Part shown: positions 51,446-59,771 of the stretch, one piece after another
Layout of the letters: each line of letters opens with the position of its first letter
How positions within the stretch are numbered: position 1 is the first letter of the stretch
Source of the DNA: CAZNPA01 sp964575095
GTDB lineage: Bacteria; Pseudomonadota; Alphaproteobacteria; Rickettsiales; SXRF01
Reading direction: 5' to 3'
Length of the DNA stretch: 64,000 nt
Assembly (NCBI GenBank): GCA_964575095.1
Contig: CAZNPA010000008.1
Location: forward strand, 1 to 64,000
Translations under genes and position numbers: made by a program
Notes under the pieces: generated by a model
Told to the model about the DNA's origin: nothing
Database searches by the model: none
The model's input: the letters and a program-made list of their open reading frames with translations, nothing else

Positions 51446-52540
51446 TCAGAGGGAGGGATTAAGCCCTTGTTCCGGCGCGATTTGCATGCGGCTTTGCCAG
51501 TTCTCAGCCAGCGCCGGGGATTGTTTTTGGCTCACTAAAACCAGTTTTTTATGCAGCAAAGAAGCGATCTCCGGCGCGGTTTTCTTGATCTCCGGCTGGC
51601 TGGATAAATAGCCAGCGATATTCTGTACTAGGGCTTCCTGCAATTCAGGATGCTGTGCGGCGATAACCTTAGCGGAAACATCTGCTAATGCAGAAACTGC
51701 GTTATCGGTGGATTTTTCTCTGGCGCCAGCGCCAACATTGTCTTTAGAGGACAATGTGAGCATACTATTTGCAAAAAGATAGCAGGCAACGGTAAGGAAT
51801 TTGAACAGATAGCTTTTGTTTTTGGTGTCCTTTCTTGCCCCGAAGTAATCTTTTCTTTCTCCATAGGCGCTGAGTGTTAGGGCCACGTTGTTGGCCATAT
51901 ATAATGCGCCAGTTAACCGTAATGGTTTCTCGCGTATCCAATCCATTGCTTGCGCGATAGCGCCATGCGGTGGGTGATCGGAATCCGATTTTCCTTCAGT
52001 AATCAGCAATCCTGCAAGTCCACCGGCAGTCACACATACGCCGGCAACGGCATCCCAAGGTTTGTTCTTTTTCCTTCCAGATTGAAATAATTGGGTGCCG
52101 CCATAAGCAAACATAAGATTTAAAATTTGTGTTGGATATTTATATAAAAAAGTCGTGATATGCTCGAGCAATCCCCCCGGTTTTACCATATCCACTGTGG
52201 TAGGAGACTTTGGAATCTCAACGCCCTGCTTTTTGAGATAATCACCCAACCGTCGAATTAGAAGCTTTAATTGTTTGTCGGCGCTGGGGTTGCCAAATAA
52301 AGCGCAAAGTACTCCACCTAAAGCATAAAGCGCACCAGCATTTGCTTCTTTATTTCGTCCGGCCATTCTCCCTGAAACAAATAGCGAAGCATCGCCTGCT
52401 AGATAAGCAAGACCTGAGGCCTTAAGACTAATGTCCCTAAGGTGACTATGGGTTTTTTCTTCGGATTCTTTATCCAAATTTTTTGCCATAAGCATTACGC
52501 ACTCTTGTTCATCTTCTACTATACCATTCAAATGTGACAT
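51446..52540 (-). CDS. Hypothetical membrane protein
   Basis: A 364-residue protein with several hydrophobic segments (AGALYALGGVLCALFG, DAVAGVCVTAGGLAGLLI, FLTVACYLFANSMLTL) between polar loops. I do not recognise a family. The N-terminus is acidic and lacks a signal peptide; the C-terminal third is soluble and helical. The gene looks clearly more AT-rich than putA and the symporter on either side, which suggests acquisition by transfer. Its start is about 60 bases from the divergent symporter gene. Confidence 0.6.
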   Translation of the reverse strand: MSHLNGIVEDEQECVMLMAKNLDKESEEKTHSHLRDISLKASGLAYLAGDASLFVSGRMAGRNKEANAGALYALGGVLCALFGNPSADKQLKLLIRRLGDYLKKQGVEIPKSPTTVDMVKPGGLLEHITTFLYKYPTQILNLMFAYGGTQLFQSGRKKNKPWDAVAGVCVTAGGLAGLLITEGKSDSDHPPHGAIAQAMDWIREKPLRLTGALYMANNVALTLSAYGERKDYFGARKDTKNKSYLFKFLTVACYLFANSMLTLSSKDNVGAGAREKSTDNAVSALADVSAKVIAAQHPELQEALVQNIAGYLSSQPEIKKTAPEIASLLHKKLVLVSQKQSPALAENWQSRMQIAPEQGLNPSL

Positions 52541-52602
52541 TTTTATGGCGATGGCTGAAATATAAGTGTATATAAAACAAAACCTTATAAAAGGAGCCGG
52601 TT

Positions 52603-54000
52603 ATGGAGCCCTCTAACATCTCTGGATTTGAGCATTATTTCGGGGTGGTGACCGATGCCATGGCGTCGGTGCTGTTTTTCAACATCGGCGGGTTTCCGTT
52701 CATTGTGTTGTGGCTTACGGTGGCGGCGGTGTTTTTCACCGTCTATCTGCGCGGCGTCAATTTCCGGCTGCTCCGGCACGCGCTCCAGGTCGCCATGGGC
52801 AAGTTCGATAAAAAGGGCGAGGCGGGAGAGATCAGCTGCTTCCAGGCGCTGATGTCGGCGCTGGCTGCCACCGTCGGCCTTGGCTCCATCGCCGGCATCT
52901 CGGTCGGTGTCGCCATCGGCGGGCCGGGCGCGGTGTTCTGGATCGTTGCCGCCGGCTTGCTCGGCATGGCCACCAAATTCGCCGAGGTCACGCTCTCCAT
53001 GTGCTACCGTAAAATTGATGCCGACGGTAAAGTGTTCGGCGGGCCGTTCCAATATATCGAGCGCGGGCTGCAGGACATCGGCAAGCCCGGCCTGGGCCGC
53101 GCGCTGGCGCTGCTCTTTGCCGTATTCTGCTTAGGGGGCGCGCTGGGCGGCGGCAACATGTTCCAGTCCAACCAGGCGGTCAAGATCATGACGCAAACCT
53201 TCGCGCCGCTTGCCGATTTAGGCTGGCTTCTGGCGCTTATATTCGCCGGCTTCGTGCTGGTCGTGCTTTTGGGCAGCATCAAGCGCATCGCCAAGGTCGC
53301 CGACGTCATCGTGCCGATGAAGGGTTTTCTCTATCTCGCCTGCGCCGTCGTCATCGTCGCCGCCAATATCGATAAGCTGCCGGCGGCGCTGTCGCTCATC
53401 GTCAGCAACGCCTTTACCGGCGCTGCCGCCACCGGCGGATTTATCGGCATGATCAGCGTCGCTTTCAAGCGCGCCAGCTTCGCCAACGAAGCGGGCCTGG
53501 GCTCGGCGCCCATCGCGCACGCCACCGGCCGCACGCAGGAACCGGTGCGCGAAGGCGCGATTGCGTTGCTTGAGCCGTTATTCGCCGCCATCATCGCGCT
53601 CCTAACCGGCCTCATCGTCGTCGTCACCGGCGCCTATGACGGCGCCACCGCCGAGCAGGGAGTGATGATCGCCAGCCACGCCTTCGGCACGGTCGCGCCG
53701 TGGTTCCCGATGCTTTTGGCGCTCAACGTATTGGTCTTCGCCTATTCGACCACCATCGGCTGGAGCTATTACGGCGAGATCGCCTGGTCGTACCTGTTCG
53801 GGCGCAAGGCGATAAAACTGTATTATCTGGTGTTCTGCACGGCGACGTTTTTAGGCGGTATCGTGCATTTTGGCGTCGTGCTCGATTTCTCCGACCTGCT
53901 GATTCTAGGAATGTCGTTTCCGAACTTAATCGTGGTTTACCTGCTGCGCGGCCGCATCAGGAGCGAGATGGACGCTTATATTAAAAAGCACGCGCTTTAG
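52603..54000 (+). CDS. Sodium:alanine symporter (AGCS family)
   Basis: A 465-residue inner-membrane carrier. Family signatures: FQALMSALAATVGLGSIAG, AIGGPGAVFWIVAAGLLGMATKFAEVTL, GGPFQYIERGL, and FKRASFANEAGLGSAPIAHA. It should import alanine or glycine with Na+. A strong AGGAG ribosome site lies seven bases before the start. The stop overlaps that of the convergent hemJ by four bases. Confidence 0.95.
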   Translation: MEPSNISGFEHYFGVVTDAMASVLFFNIGGFPFIVLWLTVAAVFFTVYLRGVNFRLLRHALQVAMGKFDKKGEAGEISCFQALMSALAATVGLGSIAGISVGVAIGGPGAVFWIVAAGLLGMATKFAEVTLSMCYRKIDADGKVFGGPFQYIERGLQDIGKPGLGRALALLFAVFCLGGALGGGNMFQSNQAVKIMTQTFAPLADLGWLLALIFAGFVLVVLLGSIKRIAKVADVIVPMKGFLYLACAVVIVAANIDKLPAALSLIVSNAFTGAAATGGFIGMISVAFKRASFANEAGLGSAPIAHATGRTQEPVREGAIALLEPLFAAIIALLTGLIVVVTGAYDGATAEQGVMIASHAFGTVAPWFPMLLALNVLVFAYSTTIGWSYYGEIAWSYLFGRKAIKLYYLVFCTATFLGGIVHFGVVLDFSDLLILGMSFPNLIVVYLLRGRIRSEMDAYIKKHAL

Positions 54001-54437
54001 AACGGCTTGAAAACGACCAGCAATACGATGCCGACCAGGAGCACGGCCGGCACTTCGTTGAAGAGGCGGAAAAACCTCTCGGATTTTTTATTTTCGCCGC
54101 GTGCGAAGGCCTTGCGGTAGCGCGACATCATGGCGTGGGCGACCTGCATCGCCATCACCAACCCCAGCTTGGCATGCAGCCAGCCGCCGTTGGCGGGGTC
54201 GAAGGCGTTGACAGTAAAGGCCAGCCACAGCCCCAATATCCAGGTCGCGATCATCGCCGGATTGATGATGAGGCGAAGGAGCTTCTTCTCCATTTCCTGA
54301 AACATCTTATCGGTCTCGCTGCCGACAGCCACGCGCGTGTGATACACAAACAGCCGCGGCAGGTAGAGCATCCCCGCCATCCAGGAAATCACGGCGATGA
54401 GATGCAGGGCTTTCAGCCAGTGGTAGGTCAGATCCAT
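53997..54437 (-). CDS. hemJ: Protoporphyrinogen IX oxidase HemJ
   Basis: A 146-residue membrane protein with four helices. The start MDLTYHWLKALHLIAVISWMAGMLYLPRLFVYH is the family beginning, with the conserved His and the Arg of LPRLFVYH; later LRLIINPAMIATWILGL and WLHAKLGLVMAMQVAHAMMSR. It performs the penultimate haem step. The start overlaps hemH by ten bases. With hemE and hemH it forms a haem gene cluster next to the likely origin. Confidence 0.93.
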   Translation of the reverse strand: MDLTYHWLKALHLIAVISWMAGMLYLPRLFVYHTRVAVGSETDKMFQEMEKKLLRLIINPAMIATWILGLWLAFTVNAFDPANGGWLHAKLGLVMAMQVAHAMMSRYRKAFARGENKKSERFFRLFNEVPAVLLVGIVLLVVFKPF

Positions 54438-55471
54438 TGTTCTTCCTCGCGCAGGCAGGCGCATTTTTCAAAATTGCGCGGGCAGAGTATGCCACCGGTC
54501 GAGGAATGGGTGCCCTCTTCCTTGCCGACGGTCGTGCATAGGTTGGCCAGCGCCTCAATGAAAAGCGGGTCGGCGGAAAGCGTCGGCACACGCCAGTAAC
54601 CACTTACACCCTGTGCGTCGGCCAATTGGCGGTACTCGATATCAAGCTCGACCAGCGTCTCCGAATGTTCGGAAACAAAACTGACCGGAACAACCACTAC
54701 CGGAACTTTGTCCTGACCGGCGCGCAAGATTTCCTCTTCGGCCGAAGGCGCGAGCCACTCAAGCGGGCCGACGCGGCTCTGGTAACAGACGGTGTAATCC
54801 AGCGCATCAATCGCCAGCACTTTGACGATGGCGGCCACCGTTTCTTTTATCTGCCACGGATAGGGATCGCCGTCGTTGGCGATGCGCTCGGGCAGACCGT
54901 GCGCGGTGAAGAGCACGCGCGGCTTTCCGGCTTCGGACGCTTTCCAATACACGTCTTTTATCAATCGGGCGTGCGCGGCGATGAAATGATTATCGGTGGG
55001 ATAGCAGCAAATTTTTGTGACGGGCGCCGTAAGCCCGGCGCCTTTGGCCGAAACATCCCAGGCATCGAAAGAAGAGGCGGTGGTGGTGGTGGAAAATTGC
55101 GGATAGAGCGGCAGCAGAATCACACGGTCAGGCGCGTAGGCATTGACGTTTTTGGCGACGATATCGCTCATCGGGTTCCAGTAGCGCATGGACACGAACA
55201 CTTTGTGCTCGCCTTTTTCCTTTAGCATTTCTTCCAGTGCTTTTGCCTGTGCCTGTGTTCCCTCCAGTATCGGCGATCGGCCGCCGATCTGCTGATAAAT
55301 GGCGCGCGCCTTGGGCGCGCGAGCGCGGGCGATGACCCATGCCAGCGGCTTTCTTAAGAACGCCGGCAGGCGGATAATCGCCGGGTCGCTAAAAAGATTA
55401 TTGAGGAACGGCCGAACGGCTTCCAGATTATCCGGCCCCCCGAGATTAAATAAAACGACAGCTGTTTTCAT
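54428..55471 (-). CDS. hemH: Ferrochelatase
   Basis: A 347-residue enzyme inserting iron into protoporphyrin IX. VVLFNLGGPDNLEAVRPFL is the canonical N-terminus; VSMRYWNPM, ILLPLYPQFSTTTT, LFTAHGLPERI (with the catalytic His) and FVSEHSETLVELDIEY follow. It overlaps both hemE and hemJ, which indicates an operon. Confidence 0.96.
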   Translation of the reverse strand: MKTAVVLFNLGGPDNLEAVRPFLNNLFSDPAIIRLPAFLRKPLAWVIARARAPKARAIYQQIGGRSPILEGTQAQAKALEEMLKEKGEHKVFVSMRYWNPMSDIVAKNVNAYAPDRVILLPLYPQFSTTTTASSFDAWDVSAKGAGLTAPVTKICCYPTDNHFIAAHARLIKDVYWKASEAGKPRVLFTAHGLPERIANDGDPYPWQIKETVAAIVKVLAIDALDYTVCYQSRVGPLEWLAPSAEEEILRAGQDKVPVVVVPVSFVSEHSETLVELDIEYRQLADAQGVSGYWRVPTLSADPLFIEALANLCTTVGKEEGTHSSTGGILCPRNFEKCACLREEEQWI

Positions 55472-56502
55472 GATGACCGCTTTAAGAATTCAGATAACGC
55501 CTGCATATGCTCTACCGGCGTCGGCGGCAAAATACCATGCCTTAGGTTAAAGACAAAAGGTTTGTCCAGTGTTGAGAGAATTTCTTTTGCCTCGGCGAGC
55601 ATCCCGGCTTTGTCCTCCGCCAGCAGGGCGTTGCTCAATGCGCCCTGCACCACACATAGGGGCTGCAGGTGTTTTTTCACCCAGATGAGGGATACGCTGT
55701 TATCGAAACTCACGACATCGACGCCGGTTTCTTTGGCGTAAGCCGCGAATTTTTCTCCCGATTGGCGCGGAAAGCCTATAATCGGAACCTCGGGATGTTT
55801 TTCCTTGATCGCGGCAACGATACGGCGCGTGGGCGCGATGATATAATCCTGATATTGCCGGTCGCTGGCCATCCCTGCCCAGGAATCGAAGATCTGTATG
55901 ATTTCAGCGCCGGCCTCTATCTGGTTGAGCAGATGCTCAATAACCGCATGTTCCAGCACCTCTATCAGGCTTGAAAAAAACTTTTCATCGGCGGCGGCCA
56001 GCGCGGTTACGGCGGCAAAATCCTTACTGCTTTTACCTTCGATAACGTAACAGGCGAGCGTCCACGGCGCTCCGGCAAACCCGATTAATGCCGTTTCTTC
56101 CGGCAATGATTTTCTGGTAAGTCGTAACGCTTCATATACCGGCGTCAGTTTGGCTGTTATCTTCGAGACGCCCAGCGTTGCCAATGCTTGTGTATTCCTT
56201 AGGGGTGTGAGCACCGGGCCGATGCTTTCCTCGAAGCGTACGTCCACCCCCAGCGCATGTGGAACGACGAGAATGTCGGAGAAGATGATGGCGCCGTCCA
56301 TGCCGAAGCGGCGGATGGGTTGCAGCGTGACTTCACAGGCAAGCTCCGGTGAATAGCAAAACCGGAGAAAATCTTTTTGTTTCTCACGAATCCGGCGATA
56401 CTCGGGTAGGTACCTGCCGGCCTGACGCATGAACCAGAACGGTACCCGGTCAGTTTCTTTTCCCTGACAGGCAAGAATGAGACGCTTCTTACTACACTTC
56501 AT
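55468..56502 (-). CDS. hemE: Uroporphyrinogen decarboxylase
   Basis: A 344-residue enzyme making coproporphyrinogen III. VPFWFMRQAGRYLPEYR, the substrate-binding signature, is near residue 22; AIIFSDILVVPHALG, GFAGAPWTLACYVIEG and NLRHGILPPTPVEH are further family blocks. Its start borders an AT-rich gap of about 320 bases that is the probable replication origin, as hemE does in Caulobacter and Rickettsia. Confidence 0.97.
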   Translation of the reverse strand: MKCSKKRLILACQGKETDRVPFWFMRQAGRYLPEYRRIREKQKDFLRFCYSPELACEVTLQPIRRFGMDGAIIFSDILVVPHALGVDVRFEESIGPVLTPLRNTQALATLGVSKITAKLTPVYEALRLTRKSLPEETALIGFAGAPWTLACYVIEGKSSKDFAAVTALAAADEKFFSSLIEVLEHAVIEHLLNQIEAGAEIIQIFDSWAGMASDRQYQDYIIAPTRRIVAAIKEKHPEVPIIGFPRQSGEKFAAYAKETGVDVVSFDNSVSLIWVKKHLQPLCVVQGALSNALLAEDKAGMLAEAKEILSTLDKPFVFNLRHGILPPTPVEHMQALSEFLKRSS

Positions 56503-56600
56503 TCTTTATATATAAATAAGGTAGTAGTAGTTGAAAGCGGTATATTGAGGGTGGATTTTTATCCCGGGAGATAAGCACAGAAACACAGGAGAGAAATTTT

Positions 56601-56609
56601 TGTGAATAA
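56601..56609 (-). promoter_or_regulatory. DnaA box
   Basis: TGTGAATAA, the reverse complement of TTATTCACA, is a perfect match to the consensus TTATNCACA at the edge of the AT-rich part of the putative origin. Confidence 0.65.
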
Positions 56610-56802
56610 CAGATGTATTAAATATATAGTATGTTGAATAATATGATTAATTATAAAATATGAATTATGGGTATTTTTATTATTTTATCACTCGCCCACA
56701 ACGCAAGAAAAAAATATTCACCTGTGGACGGATATGTGGAACCGGTTCATAAATATTTGGACACAAAACCGCACAGCTTTTACAACGGCACTTATACAAA
56801 TG

Positions 56803-56811
56803 TTATTCACA
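56803..56811 (+). promoter_or_regulatory. DnaA box next to the ppsR start
   Basis: TTATTCACA matches the DnaA-box consensus perfectly, 11 bases before the ppsR start codon. A one-mismatch box (TTATACAAA) lies just upstream at 56792-56800. Confidence 0.65.
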
Positions 56812-56821
56812 TGAGCGCCGC

Positions 56822-57646
56822 ATGAAAAAATTCAGCCTGCATCTGGTGTCCGATTCGACGGGAGAAACCGTAGGCGGGGTGGCGAGAGCGGCGCTGGCGC
56901 AATTCGATAACATCGAACCGGAAGAATTCACCTGGACGCTGGTAAGAAGTGACGCGCAAATCGAAAGGGTCATCGACGGCATTCGCCAGAATCCGGGCGT
57001 GGTTATGTATACGCTGGTCGATAACGCCCTGCGCGACAAACTTAAAATGGAATGTGCGCGGCGCGGCCTGCCGTGCATTGCCGTGATCGCCAACGTCGTC
57101 AACGAGCTTTCCTCCTATCTCGGTCAGGAGACGCACGCGTTGCCCGGGAAACAGCATGCGCTTGACGAAGAATATTTCCTGCGCGTCGACGCCGTCAATT
57201 ACGCGTTGGCGCACGATGACGGCCAGGCGCACTGGGAGCTGGGCGACGCCGACATCGTGCTGGTCGGCGTGTCGCGCACGTCCAAATCCCCCACCTGCAT
57301 GTATCTGGCTTATAAGGGCTACAAAACGGCCAACGTGCCGTTCGTGCTCGATTGCCCGTTGCCGACAACGCTGACGGAAATCAAAAAACCGCTGATCGTC
57401 GGGCTTATCATCGGCACCGACCGGCTGCAGCAGATACGGAAAACGCGGCTGCAATCGCTCAACACCGAAAAAGACACCAACTATGTCGATCCCGATCAGC
57501 TGCAGCGAGAGATCGCCGAATCGCGCAAGCTGTTCAACCAGCATAAATGGCCGGTGATCGACGTTACCAAGCGCTCGGTCGAAGAAACGGCGGCGACGAT
57601 CCTGCAGCATCTCAAAAAACACCAGGATAAGCAGGATGGCGCCTAA
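56822..57646 (+). CDS. ppsR: Pyruvate phosphate dikinase / PEP synthetase regulatory protein (DUF299)
   Basis: A 274-residue bifunctional ADP-dependent kinase and Pi-dependent pyrophosphorylase that switches PPDK or PEP synthase off and on. FSLHLVSDSTGETVGGVARA is the family N-terminus; the P-loop is VGVSRTSKSPTCMYLA at about residue 155. The orthologue (RP001) flanks the origin in Rickettsia and Caulobacter. The start follows a DnaA box. The end overlaps aroE by 11 bases; the maf gene often found between them is absent. Confidence 0.93.
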   Translation: MKKFSLHLVSDSTGETVGGVARAALAQFDNIEPEEFTWTLVRSDAQIERVIDGIRQNPGVVMYTLVDNALRDKLKMECARRGLPCIAVIANVVNELSSYLGQETHALPGKQHALDEEYFLRVDAVNYALAHDDGQAHWELGDADIVLVGVSRTSKSPTCMYLAYKGYKTANVPFVLDCPLPTTLTEIKKPLIVGLIIGTDRLQQIRKTRLQSLNTEKDTNYVDPDQLQREIAESRKLFNQHKWPVIDVTKRSVEETAATILQHLKKHQDKQDGA

Positions 57647-58460
57647 AGCCGGGATCATCGGCTGGCCGGTAGCGCACAGCCTGTCGCCCAGACTGCACCG
57701 CTATTGGCTGGATGCGTATAACATTCCCGGCGAATATGTAATGCTGCCGGCCGAGCCGAAAGATCTGGCAAAAACCATGGCGTCATTACCGACGCAGGGC
57801 TTTTGCGGTGCCAATATCACCGTGCCGCATAAAGAAACGGTGATGAAGCTGTTGGATGAGACGGATGAAACCGCGCGCGCCATCGGCGCCGTCAATACGG
57901 TCATTATCAAAGGCGGAACATTGCGAGGCACCAATACCGATGCGTATGGTTTTGTCGAAAGTTTGCGGCAGGGCGGCGGGCTTGGCGTCAGGGGCAAGGC
58001 GGTGGTGCTGGGCGCGGGCGGTGCTGCGAAGGCCGTATGCAAGGCGCTTAGCGACGAGAATTTCTCCGGCGTTATCGTTGTATGCCGGTCGCCGGAAAAG
58101 GGATTCGGGATTCGTGATTCAGGATTCGGTAAGAAGAAAAATATAGCAATTAAAGCATGGGAAGAGCGCAATACCGTTCTTGCCGGCGCCGATTTGCTGG
58201 TAAACGCCACCAGTCTGGGCATGCAGGGCAAAGAGGCGTTGGATATAGATTTAGCATTATTGCCGACATCGGCGACGGTGATGGATCTGGTCTATGCGCC
58301 GCTTATCACGCCGCTCCTGGTGCAGGCGCAAAAGCGCGGCCATAATGTCATCGACGGGTTGAATATGCTGATTCATCAGGCAGTGCCGGCGTTCGAGGCG
58401 TGGTTCGGAGTGCGGCCGCAGGCGGATAAAGAAACAAGGGAACATTTGCTCCATGGGTAA
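57636..58460 (+). CDS. aroE: Shikimate dehydrogenase carrying a heptamer-repeat insert
   Basis: A 274-residue NADPH-dependent enzyme of aromatic amino acid synthesis. Substrate and catalytic motifs: GIIGWPVAHSLSPRLH, NITVPHKETVM (catalytic Lys), GAVNTV and GTNTDAYGF; the cofactor fold is VVLGAGGAAKAVCKAL. After the VVCRSPEK strand come FGIRDSGFGKKKNIAIKAW residues that homologues lack or replace with a short helix, encoded by four GGATTC-type words. The frame stays intact. It overlaps coaE by eight bases. Confidence 0.93.
   Translation: MAPKAGIIGWPVAHSLSPRLHRYWLDAYNIPGEYVMLPAEPKDLAKTMASLPTQGFCGANITVPHKETVMKLLDETDETARAIGAVNTVIIKGGTLRGTNTDAYGFVESLRQGGGLGVRGKAVVLGAGGAAKAVCKALSDENFSGVIVVCRSPEKGFGIRDSGFGKKKNIAIKAWEERNTVLAGADLLVNATSLGMQGKEALDIDLALLPTSATVMDLVYAPLITPLLVQAQKRGHNVIDGLNMLIHQAVPAFEAWFGVRPQADKETREHLLHG
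58100..58127. repeat. Tandem heptamer GGGATTC-type x4 inside aroE
   Basis: Words GGGATTC, GGGATTC, GTGATTC, AGGATTC lie end to end and encode GFGIRDSGFG in the cofactor domain of AroE. No clear inverted arm follows. The words match those in der and at the end of the symporter gene. Confidence 0.85.
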
Positions 58461-59055
58461 GCGCACATTGGTCATCGGCCTGACCGGCAGCATCGGCATG
58501 GGGAAAACCGTGCTGGCCAAGCAGCTGGAGTCTCTGGGCGCCAAGGTTTGCCATGCCGACGATATCGTGCACCGGTTGCTCGCTAAAGGCGGTGCGGCAG
58601 TAGAGGAGGTGCGACAGCATTTCCCGTCGGCTGTCCAAGGCGATGCGGTTGATCGTGCGGCGTTGGGGAAAATCGTATTTAGCGACGGCGCGAAGCTAAA
58701 GATTTTGGAGCAAATAGTGCACCCCAAGGTGGCGGAGGAAGAAAATCGGTTTATTGCCGAACAAAAACAGGCGGGCGCAACGCTCATCGTGCTCGACATC
58801 CCGTTGTTATTTGAAACACAGGCGGAGAAACGCTGTGACGCGGTGATAGTTGCCAGCGCTCCGCATTTTATCCAGCGGGCGCGGGTGATGAAGCGTCCGG
58901 GTATGACGCAGGAAAAATTCGCACGTATCCTGAAAAACCAGATGCCTGACAGCGAAAAACGCCGCCGCACGACTTTTGTCGTGCAAACGGGCCTGGGGCG
59001 GGCGTATAGTCTGCACCGGCTTAAAAAAATATTAACGGCGTGCTATGCAACGTGA
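58453..59055 (+). CDS. coaE: Dephospho-CoA kinase
   Basis: A 200-residue P-loop kinase catalysing the last step of coenzyme A synthesis. The P-loop GLTGSIGMGKTVLAKQLESLG is at the N-terminus, then CHADDIVHRLL and LIVLDIPLLFE. MKRPGMTQEKFARILKNQMPD is the lid region. It overlaps aroE and dnaQ, in the order usual for the alphaproteobacterial origin region. Confidence 0.95.
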   Translation: MGKRTLVIGLTGSIGMGKTVLAKQLESLGAKVCHADDIVHRLLAKGGAAVEEVRQHFPSAVQGDAVDRAALGKIVFSDGAKLKILEQIVHPKVAEEENRFIAEQKQAGATLIVLDIPLLFETQAEKRCDAVIVASAPHFIQRARVMKRPGMTQEKFARILKNQMPDSEKRRRTTFVVQTGLGRAYSLHRLKKILTACYAT

Positions 59056-59725
59056 AATCATCCTCGATACGGAAACGACCGGCGTCGACCCCGGCAGCGG
59101 CCACCGCATCGTTGAGATCGGCTGTCTGGAGATCATCGGCGGCGCCAGAAGCGGCGAGTTTTTTCATACTTACTTGAATCCCGAACGCGACATGCCGGTC
59201 GAAGCCGAGCGCGTACACGGTCTGACCGAAAAATTCCTGAGCGACAAGCCGCTCTTTGCCGAAAAAGTCGAAGAGTTCCTGGAGTTTATTGGCGAAGCGG
59301 CGCTCGTCATTCACAATGCCGCGTTCGATCTGAAATTCATCAACGCCGAGCTGGTGCGGCTGGGGTTCCCTCCCGTCCCGTTTTCGCGCGCAGTGGACAC
59401 TCTTATGATTGCCCGCAAGAAATTCCCCGGGTCGCCGGCAAGCCTGGACGCGCTGTGCAAGCGGTTCAACATTGATGCCACAGCACGCACGAAGCACGGC
59501 GCGCTGCTTGATGCGGAGCTTTTGGCCGAGGTCTATGTCGAGCTTTCGGGTGGCAGGCAAGTCGCTTTATCGCTTGGCCCAAATCGCGTTGCGGAAGTCG
59601 TGCAAGGTGCGGCGATGGAGAAAGCCGCGCTCGCTGCGCGCGAATTCCCCATTCCCCCGGGAGAGCTCGAAGCGCACGCGCGCATGTTGGCCAAACTTAA
59701 AAACCCGCTGTGGGAAGAGCAATAA
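59045..59725 (+). CDS. dnaQ: DNA polymerase III epsilon subunit (proofreading exonuclease)
   Basis: A 226-residue 3'-5' exonuclease of the DEDDh class. Exo I is EIILDTETTGVDP, Exo II is LVIHNAAFDLKFI, Exo III is RTKHGALLDAELLAEVY with the catalytic His and Asp. A C-terminal tail (PPGELEAHARMLAKLKNPLW) probably binds the polymerase alpha subunit. It is the last gene of the ppsR-aroE-coaE-dnaQ run and ends at a hairpin terminator. Confidence 0.96.
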   Translation: MQREIILDTETTGVDPGSGHRIVEIGCLEIIGGARSGEFFHTYLNPERDMPVEAERVHGLTEKFLSDKPLFAEKVEEFLEFIGEAALVIHNAAFDLKFINAELVRLGFPPVPFSRAVDTLMIARKKFPGSPASLDALCKRFNIDATARTKHGALLDAELLAEVYVELSGGRQVALSLGPNRVAEVVQGAAMEKAALAAREFPIPPGELEAHARMLAKLKNPLWEEQ

Positions 59726-59751
59726 AAAAGGGCTCCCGAAGGAGCCCTTTT
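59726..59751. terminator. Intrinsic terminator between dnaQ and the convergent OmpA gene
   Basis: AAAAGGGCTCC, loop CGAA, GGAGCCCTTTT is a perfect 11-base-pair hairpin immediately after the dnaQ stop. A/T runs on both sides allow it to work in both directions, serving the two convergent genes. Confidence 0.88.
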
Positions 59752-59771
59752 CGTTTAGTATCGAATCTAGC

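Larger units (their letters stand above)
56503..56821. other. Probable chromosomal replication origin (oriC)
   Basis: A 319-base gene-free stretch between divergent hemE and ppsR, strikingly AT-rich from about 56590 to 56690. Two perfect matches to the DnaA box TTATNCACA occur in opposite orientation: 56601-56609 (minus) and 56803-56811 (plus). Near matches include TTATACAAA at 56792 and TGTGGA at 56723 and 56735. The gene order hemE, origin, ppsR(RP001), aroE, coaE, dnaQ is that of the established Caulobacter and Rickettsia origins. I find no full TTAA-N7-TTAA CtrA site. Confidence 0.75.

Noticed and set aside
56503..56821. CtrA binding sites (TTAA-N7-TTAA) in the origin gap
   Set aside because: TTAA half sites occur at 56618 and 56647, but none has a partner at the right spacing.
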